Below, piece by piece: positions 1-6,706 of a stretch of 20,232 bases of DNA. Position 1 is the stretch's first letter, and each line of letters begins with the position of its first letter. Below the pieces are notes generated by a model, which saw only the letters and a list, made by a program, of their open reading frames with translations, was not told where the DNA came from and made no database searches. Location: contig VAYG01000047.1 of NCBI GenBank assembly GCA_005885015.1, forward strand, positions 1 through 20,232. The letters are read 5' to 3'. Source of the DNA: Actinomycetota bacterium. GTDB taxonomy: Bacteria > Actinomycetota > UBA4738. The translations under genes were made by a program, and so were the position numbers.

Positions 1-815
1 CGCTATCCTGGTGGTACCTCGACGACGGCAGGCGGTTCGGCCTCGAAGCGGAACTGCCCGCGGCTCAAGGCGCGGCCGTGGCTCGCGCCCTCGATCGGCT
101 GGCCGAGCAGCTCCCGGTGATGCCAGGCGAAGAGGACGCATGCTCGATCGACGCGAGACGGGCCGACGCGCTGGTCGCACTGGCCTCCAATCAACTCGGC
201 GCGCACGGCGACCCCGACCGGGCCACGGTGGTCGTCCACGCGCAGATCGATGCCCTGGTCTCAGAGAGCGGCGGCGCCGAACTGGAAGATGGTGGAGTCA
301 TCCATGCAGAGACCGCAAGGCGTCTCGCCTGTTCGGGTCGAATCCAGTGGGTGATCGAGGACCAGGCCGGCCAGCCGGTGCACATCGGAAGGATCAGCAG
401 GGAACCACCCGCGTGGATGGTGCGCCAGCTTCGGTACAGGGACGTCGAATGCAGGTTCCCGGGATGTGGGGCGCGGCGGTTCGTCCAGGCTCACCACATC
501 GTGTGGTGGGAGCGGGGAGGGCGAACCGACCTGGACAACCTGGTGCTGGTGTGCACCTTCCATCACAAGCTGGTTCACGAGTACGGGTGGTCCATCCGGC
601 GAAATCCGGACGGAACGGTCAGGTGGTTCCGCCCCGATGGGAATGGCTATCGGGCTGGCCCGGCCCCGCCGCGGGAGAAGAGCGGCTACTCGGGGGCCTG
701 GAAGTTGGCCACGAAGGAGTGGTCCTTGTCGACCGGACCAACCTGGGCAGCGCCACCGGGCGAACCGATGCCGCTCACGTCCTCGTTGAAGAATTCGGCG
801 TTGATCGGCGTGTAG
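1..815 (+). CDS. DUF222/HNH endonuclease domain protein (13E12-repeat type), 5' end missing
   Basis: This is the C-terminal part of a protein that enters from the left edge; the open frame runs from base 3 with no start needed. The visible HNH module has a CRFPGC zinc knuckle (codons from about 450 and 465), then AHHIVWW (about 489-509), GGRTDLDNLVLVC and FHHKLVHEYGW (about 561-590), which is the standard core of actinobacterial DUF222-HNH proteins. The part before it (LDRLAEQLP, DRATVVVHAQIDALV) resembles the end of the DUF222 region. Family members are predicted nucleases, often multicopy and related to the mycobacterial 13E12 repeats; their substrate is not known. The last 43 or so codons (686-815) are antisense to the ferredoxin gene and do not look like a conserved tail, so the natural stop may have been lost. 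The family call is firm and the exact C-terminus is uncertain. Confidence 0.85.
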   Translation, partial: LSWWYLDDGRRFGLEAELPAAQGAAVARALDRLAEQLPVMPGEEDACSIDARRADALVALASNQLGAHGDPDRATVVVHAQIDALVSESGGAELEDGGVIHAETARRLACSGRIQWVIEDQAGQPVHIGRISREPPAWMVRQLRYRDVECRFPGCGARRFVQAHHIVWWERGGRTDLDNLVLVCTFHHKLVHEYGWSIRRNPDGTVRWFRPDGNGYRAGPAPPREKSGYSGAWKLATKEWSLSTGPTWAAPPGEPMPLTSSLKNSALIGV

Positions 816-1015
816 TTCTTCCACTCGGCGGGAACGTCGTCCTCGTAGAAGATGGCGGTGACGGGGCAGACCGGCTCGCAGGCGCCGCAGTCCACACACT
901 CGTCGGGGTGGATGTAGAGCATGCGACCGCCCTCGTAGATGCAGTCGACAGGGCACTCATCGACGCAGGCGCGGTCCTTCACGTCGATGCAGGGCTCGCA
1001 GATCGTGTACGTCAC
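686..1015 (-). CDS. fdxA: FdxA-type 7Fe ferredoxin (3Fe-4S plus 4Fe-4S)
   Basis: A 109-residue soluble electron carrier. The N-terminal half has the seven-iron pattern. C9, C17 and C50 are in place for a 3Fe-4S cluster, and C21, C40, C43 and C46 for a 4Fe-4S cluster, in the motifs CVDECPVDCIYEG and DECVDCGACEPVCP. The tail (FNEDVSGIGSPGGAAQVGP) resembles the C-terminal extension of actinobacterial FdxA. These ferredoxins pass electrons to cytochrome P450s and other oxidoreductases; the partner is not evident here. The start is GTG at 1013-1015, followed by TYTICEPC as in the family, with an AAAAGGGG ribosome-binding stretch upstream. The 3' end overlaps the convergent HNH gene by 130 bases. 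An AT-rich putative promoter and an inverted repeat lie directly upstream. Confidence 0.93.
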   Translation of the reverse strand: MTYTICEPCIDVKDRACVDECPVDCIYEGGRMLYIHPDECVDCGACEPVCPVTAIFYEDDVPAEWKNYTPINAEFFNEDVSGIGSPGGAAQVGPVDKDHSFVANFQAPE

Positions 1016-1030
1016 GTCAGATTCACCCCT

Positions 1031-1063
1031 TTTCCACCGTGTTGACCGTGGAAATATAGTTTA
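1031..1063 (-). promoter_or_regulatory. Putative fdxA promoter with overlapping inverted repeat
   Basis: A short AT-rich island (1051-1063) in GC-rich DNA reads, on the minus strand, TAAACTATATT, which contains two possible -10 elements; no convincing -35 box is seen. Just downstream is a perfect 7-base inverted repeat, TTTCCAC at 1031-1037 and GTGGAAA at 1048-1054, separated by 10 bases. It would lie across the transcription start, as a repressor site would. There is no second copy, so the factor cannot be named. Confidence 0.3.
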
Positions 1064-1104
1064 CCCGTCGGTAGAGCCACCGCAACCACGGGGGGGGCCA
1101 CTCC

Positions 1105-2045
1105 TCACCGCTCTAGAGCTGGATGTGGGGCCGCCCCCAACACGGTCCCCAGGATCGACGAGAAGGGGTCGAGGGCGGCCACCGGGTAGCACAGCACCAG
1201 GTCGGCCCCGGCCTCGTGGAACTCCCGGAACCTGGCCAACGCCTCTGCCCGGCCGCCGGCCACGGTGAGGGTCCGAACCAGCCCGTCCGGGACGTCGTGG
1301 ATCCGCCCGCCATCGAATGCCTTGGCGGCCAGGGCGGCCTCCTCGCCCAGTCCCATGGCCTCGAACTGGCGGTGATAGTGCGGGAGCGACGCGTACCGGC
1401 CCGTCATCTCCTTGAGCGCCAATAACGCCACGTCTTCGTCGACCCCCAGGCACGCCCGGACGTACACGGCGACCGTGATCCGCGCGGGGTCGCGGCCGGC
1501 CGCTGCCGCTCGCTCGGACGCGGTCGCTCGCGCCGCGGCCACCCGCTCGGGCGTGCACCAGTTGAGTAGCACCCCGTCTGCGATCTCCCCCGACAGCGCC
1601 ACCATGCGGTCGCCCAGCGCGGCAAGCCAGATCGACGGCGGCCGTCCGCCGAAACCGCTTCGCCCCGGAAGAGCGAACGGAGGATCCGAACGCAACCGCG
1701 AACCATGTCCAGAGCACCCGGGCCTCCTGGGCCCGCGCCGAGCCCCAACACGAGCCGGCCGGTCGAGAGCTCCTGGACGGTGGCCGCGGCCATGCCCAGG
1801 GCGAACGGAGTCCTCGACCGAACGGTCACCACACCCGTCCCCAGGCCGATCCGGTGGGTCGATAGGGCGAAGCCGGCCAGGGTGGAGAACGCTTCCCGTC
1901 CGGCGATCTCGGGGACGAACACGGCGTCATAGCCCGTGTCCTCGGCGGTGGCCACGACCTGGGTGACCTGGTGCCACGGGAGCGGGTCGCGGATCACCAC
2001 GCCGGTCCGGCTCAGGGCTGGGTCGGGCTCCACAGAAGGAATCAT
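1105..2045 (-). pseudogene. Luciferase-like (F420-type) oxidoreductase, frameshifted
   Basis: Two overlapping frames together encode one bacterial luciferase-like monooxygenase (LLM class), a TIM-barrel family that in actinomycetes usually uses coenzyme F420. The N-terminal half (ATG at 2045 to about 1650) reads TGYDAVFVPEIAGREAFSTLAG, HRIGLGTGVVTVRSRTP and LSTGRLVLGLGAGPGG. The C-terminal half, in another frame (about 1665 to the stop at 1105), reads PPSIWLAALGDRMVALSGEIADGVLLNW, then RDPARITVAVYVRACLG. In the minus-strand direction the second frame is displaced by +2 (equivalent to -1) from the first, near codons for GEAVSADG. Between the halves about 10-20 residues that usually precede P-x-P-IWLAALG seem absent, so a small deletion is likelier than one lost base. 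It could be a true pseudogene or an assembly error. The substrate is unknown. Confidence 0.75.
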
Positions 2046-2084
2046 GGAGCGGTCACTTTCAGGCGCTCCCGGCGCGCCCGGACG

Positions 2085-2327
2085 CTAGGGCGAGCGGGGC
2101 GGGGGTTCGCCCGGGTCGAGCACCTCGATCCGGGACGAAGGGCGGGCCCGCTGCCACCGGCGACCGGGGCCTCGCAGGGCCCGGCGGATCCGCCAGCCCA
2201 CCAGGGCCGCGATCAAGACCACCCCGAGCACAATGCCGAGGGCCACACCGAGGACAACCTTCAGCACGAACAGCAGGCTGCCGGTGAGCGCCAGGACGAT
2301 CAGCAGGATCAAGAGAAGCAGGGCCAT
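2085..2327 (-). CDS. Small hydrophobic membrane protein
   Basis: An 80-residue protein of unknown function. Residues 2-46 are almost entirely aliphatic (MALLLLILLIVLALTGSLLFVL, then VVLGVALGIVLGVVLIAALVGW), enough for two closely spaced membrane segments joined by a single lysine. They are followed by a basic stretch (RIRRALRGPGRRWQRARPSSR) and a Pro-rich end, so the C-terminus is probably cytoplasmic by the positive-inside rule. The ATG at 2327 is preceded by AAAGGGA, a fair ribosome-binding site. The gene is divergent from the DUF72 operon, with only 56 bases between them that must hold both promoters. I do not recognise the family. It is judged coding because of the ribosome-binding site, the clean membrane profile and the absence of a competing gene. 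Confidence 0.55.
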   Translation of the reverse strand: MALLLLILLIVLALTGSLLFVLKVVLGVALGIVLGVVLIAALVGWRIRRALRGPGRRWQRARPSSRIEVLDPGEPPPRSP

Positions 2328-2383
2328 CCGTCCCTTTCGACGCAGGCAAGTCTACGCTGCTGTCCGGGAATACATGAGCCGGG

Positions 2384-3163
2384 ATGATCCACGTCGGCAC
2401 GAGCGGGTGGCAGTACTCCTGGTGGAGGAGCCGCTTCTACCCGAAGGGCGTCCCGCAGCGGGCCTGGCTCGGCTACTACGCCACCCGCTTCCCCGTGGTC
2501 GAGGTCAACAACTCCTTCTACATGCTGCCCAAGGAGTCCACCTTCGAACGGTGGCGCAAGGAAACGCCAGAGGACTTCCTCTTCGTGGTCAAGGCGAGCC
2601 GGTACATCACGCACATCCGCCGCCTCCGGGAAGCGAAGGACTCGGTCGATCTGTTCTGGTCGCGGGCCTCGGCGCTGGGCGACAAGTTGGGGCCCGTGCT
2701 GTTCCAGCTTCCTCCCAACTTCCGGGCCGACCCAGCGGTGCTCGCCGACTTCCTCGCGGTGCTCCCCCGGTCCATGCAGGCAGCCTTCGAGTTCCGCGAC
2801 GACTCGTGGCGGCGCGAGGACGTGTTGGAGCTGCTGGACCGGGCCGGCGCGGCGTGGGTGCTGGCGGACCGGCCCGGGTTGAAGGTCCCCGCCATCATCA
2901 CGGGGGGCTGGGCCTACATCCGGTTCCACCAGGGCCGGCCCGTCCACCCGGGCTACGCCCGCGACAAGCTGCGCCGATGGGCCGATCGGATCGTCGAGCT
3001 CGGCGGGAGCGACACGTTTGCCTTCTTCAACAACGACGAGATGGCCAGGGCCCCCACGGACGCCGCCACCCTGGCGGGCATCCTTTTGGACAAGGGCCAG
3101 CCCGTGGCTGTGCCGGAGGGGGTTGAGGCGGAGCGCCTCCGGCGCGGAGAATCCGGTCGGTGA
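2384..3163 (+). CDS. DUF72 domain protein (YecE-like)
   Basis: A 259-residue protein of the DUF72/YecE family, a TIM-barrel family of unknown biochemical role. Family signatures are visible: MIHVGTSGWQYSWWRSRFYPKGV at the N-terminus, FPVVEVNNSFYMLP (about 36-49), FLFVVKASRYITHIRRL (about 65-81), GPVLFQLPPNFR, AAFEFRDDSW, AYIRFHQG and FAFFNNDEMARAP near the end, in the usual order and at the usual length. The ATG at 2384 gives the standard family start but has only a weak ribosome-binding site. The stop overlaps the next start by four bases (GTGA, 3160-3163), so the acyl-CoA synthetase is translationally coupled to it. Why this protein leads a catabolic operon is unclear; it may simply have been carried along. 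Confidence 0.9.
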   Translation: MIHVGTSGWQYSWWRSRFYPKGVPQRAWLGYYATRFPVVEVNNSFYMLPKESTFERWRKETPEDFLFVVKASRYITHIRRLREAKDSVDLFWSRASALGDKLGPVLFQLPPNFRADPAVLADFLAVLPRSMQAAFEFRDDSWRREDVLELLDRAGAAWVLADRPGLKVPAIITGGWAYIRFHQGRPVHPGYARDKLRRWADRIVELGGSDTFAFFNNDEMARAPTDAATLAGILLDKGQPVAVPEGVEAERLRRGESGR

Positions 3164-5256
3164 GCCTCCGGTCTCCGATCGAGTGCCTCCTCGCACCCGC
3201 CTCGATCGCCGTGGTCGGGGCCTCGCCGACGTCCTACGTGGGCCGCGTGCTCTGCGAGAACCTCCGGGCCATCGGGTACCCGGGGACCGTCTATCCGATC
3301 AATCCGAAGTATCGCGACGTGCTCGGCTGGAGCTGCTACCCCTCCATGGAGGAGCTCCCCCAAGCGCCCGAGGCGGTGGTCGCGGCCGTCTCGCTGGAGC
3401 GTGTCCCGAGCGCGCTGCGCGCGGCCGCCGAGCGCGGGGCCAGGGCGGCCGTCGTCCCCGGCGGTGGGTACACGGAGACGGGACCCCGGGCGCTCGAGCT
3501 GCACGAGGAGATCCGCACGGTCGCGCTCGAGCACGGTATGGCCGTGGCCGGTCCGAACTGCATGGGCGTGATCGCCCCGCCACTCCGGTCCGCCATGTAC
3601 ATCGGCACGTTGGCCGACAGCCTGCTCCCCGGAAGGGTCGCCCTGGTCTCCCAGAGCGGGTCGGTGTGCGAGGCGGCGGTCAACATGGGCCCTAGGGTGG
3701 GCTTCTCCGCCATCGTGTCATGCGGAACCGAGACGGTCACCACCGTCGGCCAGTACCTGGACCACTTCGCCACCGACGCGGGAACGGGCGTGGTCGCGCT
3801 GTTCGTGGAAGGGTTCCGGGACCCTTCCGGGTTCCTGGCCGGTGCCAGGGCGCTCCGCGAGGCGGGCAAGCCGCTGGCGGTGCTCCAGGCGGGCCGGACC
3901 CGGCAGGCGGCCGAAGCAGTGGCCGCCCACTCCGGGACCCTGGCCGGAGCGAGCGAGGTGGTCACCGGAGCGTTGCGACACCTCGGGGCGATCGGCCTGG
4001 ACGACCTGGACGAGCTCTTCGAGGTGAGCGAGCTGCTCGGACATGGGCGCCTCCCGCGCGGCCGGCGGCTGTTCGTGGTCACCGACTCGGGCGGCGAGGC
4101 GAACCTCGTCGCGGACCACGCCCGGCAGCTGGGACTGGAGCTCCCCCCTCCGTCCGGACCGATGAAGGACCGGCTCCAGAGCCGGTGGCCCAACTTCTCC
4201 TTCCTGGGCAACCCGATCGACCCGTGGGGAGTGGACCCCGATTACCGGGCGCTGTACGGAGAGATTCTGACGGTGGCGGCCGGGGAAGACGTGGACGTCG
4301 TGGCGATGGCGCTCGACAAGGTCACGCCATGGGCGGGCAAGAACGAGACCGACCTGGGAGTGGTGGCGGCCCGAGCGCTCGTGGACGCCACGACCGGGAC
4401 CGATCGGATGCCGGTCTTCCTGACCGTGCACGCGACCGGGCCCGCCGTGGAGGAGGTCCGGGAGCCCCTTCGCTCCGCCCGCGTCCCGTTGCTGCACGGG
4501 CTGCGCCCCGCCCTGGCGGCGGTCCGGGGGGCGTGGTGGTGGGCCCAGTGGCGGCCGCGCTCGCCGGCCCGGCCGGCCCACCCCCACCCGGTCGTACCCT
4601 TGACGGAGGGCCGCATCCTCTCCGAGCGGGCCAGCCGGGAGGTCCTGGACGCCTACGGCATCCCCCTGGTGGCCGGCCAGGAGGCCGCGACGGCGGACGA
4701 GGCCGTGGCGGTGGCGCTGCGGCTCGGCTTCCCCGTGGTGATGAAGGCCGACGCGCCGGGCGTGGCCCACAAGGCCTCGGCCGGCCTGGTCGCGTTGGAC
4801 GTGGCCTCGCCCGAGGCCGTGGAAGCGACGTTCGGCCGGCTCCGCGAGGCCGCCGCGGCCGCGGGGATCGCCTGGCGAGGAGCGCTCGTCCAGGCCACCG
4901 TCCACGGAGCGGAGCTGCTCTGCGGCATGCGCCGGGATCCGGTGTTCGGGCCGGCGGTGCTGATCGGGCTGGGGGGGACGCTGACCGAGGTGCTGCACGA
5001 CGTTGCGGTGCGGCTCTGCCCGCCGTCTCCGGAGGACCTGGCCGAGCTGCTGGACGAGTGCTCCGCGGGGGCGGTGATCGACGCGGTCGGGGCCGATCGG
5101 GCTGCGATCGGAGGGGTCCTCGAGGCGCTGTCGTGGCTGGCGCTCCAGCATGCCGAGGTCGAGGAGGTCGACGTGAACCCGCTGTTCGCGTCGGCCCAGG
5201 GACTGTGGGCAGCCGACGCGTTGGTCGTGACCACAGAGGAAGGTGGATCGAGATGA
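3160..5256 (+). CDS. NDP-forming acyl-CoA synthetase, fused alpha-beta subunits (acetate--CoA ligase family)
   Basis: A 698-residue enzyme of the NDP-forming acyl-CoA synthetase superfamily, catalysing acid + CoA + ATP to acyl-CoA + ADP + phosphate. Domains in order: a CoA-binding Rossmann domain (about 8-135, SIAVVGASPTSYVGRVLCENL and PINPKY); succinyl-CoA-ligase-like domains (about 155-460) with the phosphate-loop motif ALVSQSGSVCEA and phosphohistidine motif AAHSGTLAG, where H257 is the predicted phosphorylated residue; and a C-terminal ATP-grasp domain (about 480-690) with VVMKADAPGVAHKASAGLV (H537, matching the beta-subunit histidine) and EVDVNPL. The GTG start overlaps the DUF72 stop, and the TGA overlaps the ATG of the ammonia-lyase gene (ATGA). 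Substrate cannot be read from sequence. Its tight coupling to a 3-aminoacyl-CoA ammonia-lyase suggests it may activate a beta-amino acid; fatty, aryl or acetyl substrates remain possible. Confidence 0.92.
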   Translation: MSLRSPIECLLAPASIAVVGASPTSYVGRVLCENLRAIGYPGTVYPINPKYRDVLGWSCYPSMEELPQAPEAVVAAVSLERVPSALRAAAERGARAAVVPGGGYTETGPRALELHEEIRTVALEHGMAVAGPNCMGVIAPPLRSAMYIGTLADSLLPGRVALVSQSGSVCEAAVNMGPRVGFSAIVSCGTETVTTVGQYLDHFATDAGTGVVALFVEGFRDPSGFLAGARALREAGKPLAVLQAGRTRQAAEAVAAHSGTLAGASEVVTGALRHLGAIGLDDLDELFEVSELLGHGRLPRGRRLFVVTDSGGEANLVADHARQLGLELPPPSGPMKDRLQSRWPNFSFLGNPIDPWGVDPDYRALYGEILTVAAGEDVDVVAMALDKVTPWAGKNETDLGVVAARALVDATTGTDRMPVFLTVHATGPAVEEVREPLRSARVPLLHGLRPALAAVRGAWWWAQWRPRSPARPAHPHPVVPLTEGRILSERASREVLDAYGIPLVAGQEAATADEAVAVALRLGFPVVMKADAPGVAHKASAGLVALDVASPEAVEATFGRLREAAAAAGIAWRGALVQATVHGAELLCGMRRDPVFGPAVLIGLGGTLTEVLHDVAVRLCPPSPEDLAELLDECSAGAVIDAVGADRAAIGGVLEALSWLALQHAEVEEVDVNPLFASAQGLWAADALVVTTEEGGSR

Positions 5257-5669
5257 CGGAGGCGTTCTTGCGGGTGCGGGTGGGGTCGGAGGACGCGCAT
5301 TACGGGACCATCGCGGCCGGTGCGTTCGTCATGCAGCTCTTCGGAGACCTGGCGACGGAGATCACCGTTCGGCGGGACGGCGACGAGGGATTGCTTCGCG
5401 CCTACGAGAGCGTGGAGTTCCTGGCGCCGGTGCGGCCCGGCGACTTCCTGGAATGTCGGGCTCGGATGATCCGCGAGGGCAAGACCTCCCGAACCTTCGC
5501 CGCCGAGGCGTGGAAAGTCGTCACCACCCGTCAGGACCTCGGCGAATCGGCGGCCGACGTGCTGGAGGAGCCCGTGCTGGTGGCCCGGGCAGTGGGGACC
5601 ACGGTGGTTCAGGCCCACCTCCAGCGGAAGACCGGCGCCGGCGCGGGGTCCGACCGCGCCTCGAGCTGA
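5253..5669 (+). CDS. kal: 3-aminoacyl-CoA ammonia-lyase (Kal/Acl hotdog family)
   Basis: A 138-residue single hotdog-fold protein resembling 3-aminobutyryl-CoA ammonia-lyase (Kal, lysine fermentation) and beta-alanyl-CoA ammonia-lyase (Acl). Those enzymes eliminate ammonia from a 3-aminoacyl-CoA to give an enoyl-CoA. Family signatures: RVRVGSEDAHYG (residues 7-18), MQLFGDLATEITVRRDGDEGLLRAYESVEFLAPVRPGDF (27-65, with the acidic E55) and EGKTSRTFAAEAWKVV (75-90). The ATG lies in the ATGA overlap with the synthetase, and its TGA shares one base with the next ATG (TGATG at 5667-5671), so it is the middle of a coupled trio. No kamDE, kdd or kce lysine-fermentation genes are present, so crotonyl-CoA formation from lysine is not implied; beta-alanyl-CoA is an alternative substrate. 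Another hotdog function, such as a thioesterase, cannot be excluded. Confidence 0.8.
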   Translation: MTEAFLRVRVGSEDAHYGTIAAGAFVMQLFGDLATEITVRRDGDEGLLRAYESVEFLAPVRPGDFLECRARMIREGKTSRTFAAEAWKVVTTRQDLGESAADVLEEPVLVARAVGTTVVQAHLQRKTGAGAGSDRASS

Positions 5670-6706
5670 TGCCGGGCACGCCGGTCAGCCGGGACTCCGA
5701 ACCCGCGTACGCGGGCGCGGGGGCCACGTTCTCCAAGCTGCCGCTCGTCCTCGATCCAGAGGACCTCGCCGGCGTGGACGTCGCCATCGTCGGAGCTCCC
5801 GTGGACGAGGCCGTGACGTACCGGCCGGGCGCACGCTTCGGGCCGCGAGCCATCCGTCTGGCAGACGTGGGTGGTGGGACCCGGCGTCCGAACATGGACG
5901 TGGGCGTGAATCCCTTCGACGTGCTCACCGTGGTCGACTACGGCGACGCCGAGGTCGTCCCCGCCGATGCGAAACGCAGCCACGAGGCCATCCGTCGCGC
6001 GGTCGGGGCGATCTGCGCCGCGGGGGCCATCCCCATCGTCCTTGGGGGCGACCACTCCATCGCCCATCCCGACGTCGGGGCGGTGGCGGCCCACCTCAAG
6101 CCCGCCTCGCTGGGGCTCGTTCACTTCGACGCACACGCGGACAATGTCCCCGATCTGTGGGGCGTGACCCTTTCGCACGGCACGCCGATGCGGCTCCTGG
6201 TGGAGGAGGGCTCGCTTCGGGGGAAGGACATCGTCCAGGTCGGGTTGCGCGGTTACTGGCCCGATCCCGAAGACTTCGAATGGGCTCGGCTCCAGGGCTT
6301 CCGGTGGCACTTGATGGAGGACGTCTCCCGTCGGGGGATGGATGCCGTGATGGACGACGTGGTCGCGGCGGCCAAGGAATGGGACCACATGTTCCTCTCC
6401 TTCGACATCGACGTGTGCGATCCCGCGTTCGCCCCGGGCACCGGCACGCCCGAGCCGGGAGGCATCACCGCCCGGGAGGCGCTTCGCGCCGTCCGCCGCC
6501 TGTCCTGGGAGGTCGGCTTCGCCGGGATGGAGGTGGTCGAGGTGAGCCCGCCCTACGACCACGCCGACATCACGGCGTTCCTGGCGAACCGGCTGGTCCT
6601 CGAAGCGTTGTCGGGCCTGGCGCTCAGACGGCTGGACCGGGAGCCCGCGCCGGAACGGGGTCAGCCTTCCAGCTCGGAGCAGAACTCCGCGAACGCCTCG
6701 ACGTAG
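5669..6706 (+). CDS. speB: Agmatinase-family ureohydrolase
   Basis: A 345-residue arginase/agmatinase-fold enzyme that hydrolyses a guanidino group to urea and an amine, using a binuclear Mn centre. All metal ligands are present: H129 in GGDHS, D154/H156/D158 in DAHAD, and D246/D248 in SFDIDVCDPAFAPGTGTPEPGG. Substrate-side motifs SHGTPMR (169-175) and EVVEVSPPYD (288-297) also fit agmatinase-like members rather than arginase. Agmatine (giving putrescine) is the default; guanidinobutyrate (giving 4-aminobutyrate) and guanidinopropionate (giving beta-alanine) hydrolases share these motifs, so the symbol is family-level. The start ATG overlaps the kal stop by one base; the larger open frame upstream is antisense or out-of-frame noise. 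The last 15 or so codons overlap the convergent aminotransferase gene by 46 bases and are probably an unconserved tail. Confidence 0.88.
   Translation: MPGTPVSRDSEPAYAGAGATFSKLPLVLDPEDLAGVDVAIVGAPVDEAVTYRPGARFGPRAIRLADVGGGTRRPNMDVGVNPFDVLTVVDYGDAEVVPADAKRSHEAIRRAVGAICAAGAIPIVLGGDHSIAHPDVGAVAAHLKPASLGLVHFDAHADNVPDLWGVTLSHGTPMRLLVEEGSLRGKDIVQVGLRGYWPDPEDFEWARLQGFRWHLMEDVSRRGMDAVMDDVVAAAKEWDHMFLSFDIDVCDPAFAPGTGTPEPGGITAREALRAVRRLSWEVGFAGMEVVEVSPPYDHADITAFLANRLVLEALSGLALRRLDREPAPERGQPSSSEQNSANAST

Noticed and set aside
2360..2380. CTGTCCG half-site ahead of the DUF72 operon
   Set aside because: The second arm is absent at the right spacing, so there is no evidence that this operon belongs to the same regulon.
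3718..5151. A 477-codon minus-strand open frame opposite the acyl-CoA synthetase
   Set aside because: The real gene on the plus strand has full family motifs; the antisense frame is a high-GC artefact.
5253..5669. Evidence for a complete lysine fermentation pathway from the kal-like gene
   Set aside because: No lysine aminomutase, kdd or kce genes are in the window; only the lyase resembles that pathway.
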